In this document: positions 63,320 through 64,000 of the stretch, in pieces
How the letters are laid out: every line of letters begins with the position of its first letter
Numbering within the stretch: position 1 is the first letter of the stretch
NCBI GenBank assembly: GCA_024232355.1
Contig: JAAEPW010000579.1
Span: forward strand, 1 to 64,000
Reading direction: 5' to 3'
Length of the DNA stretch: 64,000 nucleotides
Origin: Chloroflexota bacterium
GTDB taxonomy: Bacteria > Chloroflexota > Anaerolineae > B4-G1
Program-made: the position numbers and the translations under genes
The notes under the pieces: model-generated
The model's database searches: none
The model's input: only the letters and a program-made list of their open reading frames with translations
Told to the model about the DNA's origin: nothing

Positions 63320-64000
63320 TCACTCGCGGACCGTCGCATCGGCCGGCATCCCCGGCTTGAGAACGCCATCGGGGTTTGGTATGTGCACCTTGACGGCAAA
63401 GACCAAGTTGACGCGTTCCTCCTTGGTTTGCACATTGCGAGGGGTGAACTCGGCCTCGCCCGCGACATTCACCACCTCCCCCACGAACACGCGATCGGGG
63501 AAGGAATCCACCTGTACCTCAACCTCCTGACCGATCCGTATCTGTCCGACACGAGTTTCAGGAATATAGATGACGAGCGTCACCTCGTCTAGGTTGGCGA
63601 TGGTGAGCAGCGGCAATCCCATAGACGCCGTCTCCCCGGCCTGGCTGCTGCGGCTGGTGACGATGCCGTCCATCGGAGCGGTCAGTGTGAGTTGGGCGAT
63701 CTGGGCGTCGATCAATTGGATAGCAGCTTCCGCCATGCGTACCTGCGCCTCGGCCATCGCGATCTCTTCCTCGGACGAACCGGCCTCCAGTTCGTCCAGC
63801 GCCGCTTGCGCTCCGTCCACCTGCGCCCCGGCCAAGAGGAGCTGCGTCTCTGCGCCGTGGAGTTGGGCCTGCATGCTGAGCGGATTTTCGCGCATTGTCT
63901 GGAGAGCGTTGAGATATCGCCATGCGCCCTGCAACTCGGCCTCGGCCTGGGTCATCGTCGCCTGCACGGCCTGTATCTGAAGGTTCCACGAACGTTCCGC
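63320..64000 (-). CDS. HlyD/RND-type membrane-fusion protein, 5' part beyond window edge
   Basis: The frame runs to the window edge with no start in sight, so at least 227 residues of the C-terminal portion are present. An alpha-helical hairpin (AEAELQGAWRYLNAL..., ALDELEAGSSEEEIAMAEAQV) is followed by the lipoyl half LTAPMDGIVTSRSSQAGETASMG and a beta-barrel segment with VYIPETRVGQIRIGQEV-like and PGMPADATV ends. These adaptor proteins link an ABC or RND exporter to the outside. The exporter genes would lie beyond the edge, downstream or upstream of this fragment. Confidence 0.9.
   Translation of the reverse strand, partial: AERSWNLQIQAVQATMTQAEAELQGAWRYLNALQTMRENPLSMQAQLHGAETQLLLAGAQVDGAQAALDELEAGSSEEEIAMAEAQVRMAEAAIQLIDAQIAQLTLTAPMDGIVTSRSSQAGETASMGLPLLTIANLDEVTLVIYIPETRVGQIRIGQEVEVQVDSFPDRVFVGEVVNVAGEAEFTPRNVQTKEERVNLVFAVKVHIPNPDGVLKPGMPADATVRE

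Overview
The window looks like chromosomal DNA of a free-living bacterium of the phylum Chloroflexota, probably an Anaerolineae-like lineage. This is inferred from the gene mix (large secreted proteins with DUF11, subtilase, LVIVD and fibronectin-like repeats; GH4 alpha-galactosidase; SPFH proteins; a VTE5-like kinase; a Fur-FeoAB-YibE/F operon) and from a repeated C-terminal YLP[VLM]Vx[KR] tail. No phage module, CRISPR array, tRNA or rRNA gene was seen. Both window edges cut a gene.

Layout. 1-4.4 kb (minus): partial formylglycine-generating-enzyme-like gene, Zn/Cd P-type ATPase with a MerR-type promoter, MerR and TetR regulators. 4.4-7.8 kb (plus): a TetR-controlled redox operon (SDR, nitroreductase, membrane protein, DUF362-ferredoxin). 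7.9-13.2 kb (minus): Fur, FeoA, FeoB, YibE/F, FeoC-like and a methyltransferase-SMI1/KNR4 fusion under a Fur box. 13.3-19.3 kb (plus): galactoside use (GH4 alpha-galactosidase, GalT, GalK) with a methyltransferase and a secreted protein gene broken by one amber codon. 19.4-27.4 kb (minus): FtsK-like motor with a small membrane partner and a LexA-like operator; a VTE5-like kinase, a TPR protein and two large SPFH-like membrane proteins; a PLP enzyme. 27.6-39.2 kb (plus): two secreted subtilases and a lipoprotein around an OmpR-type two-component system. 39.2-42.4 kb: small ORFs and a two-subunit molybdenum hydroxylase. 42.6-46.5 kb: a very large secreted Fn3-like repeat protein. 46.6-51.9 kb: lipoprotein, FolC, Lon. 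51.9-60.7 kb (minus): AllH-like, CoA-transferase, cyclase, dodecin, adenosine deaminase, RarD, DUF6504-like, DinB, FAD oxidase and an aldo-keto reductase. 60.8-64 kb: an alkyltransferase-like protein, a DUF11 secreted protein, a MITE-like element and a partial membrane-fusion protein.

The strongest unexplained signals are: (1) five Sec-exported proteins sharing the YLPxVx[K/R] C-terminus, absent from the two lipoproteins; (2) four tandem 11-bp repeats placed identically before two of the exported-protein genes, next to an OmpR-type regulator that could bind them; (3) a 145-bp palindromic element present twice, one copy sitting in frame inside the AllH-like gene and adding about 48 residues, the other starting 8 bp after the histidine kinase stop codon with the same frame open. 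All motif matches were read by eye; no database search was possible.
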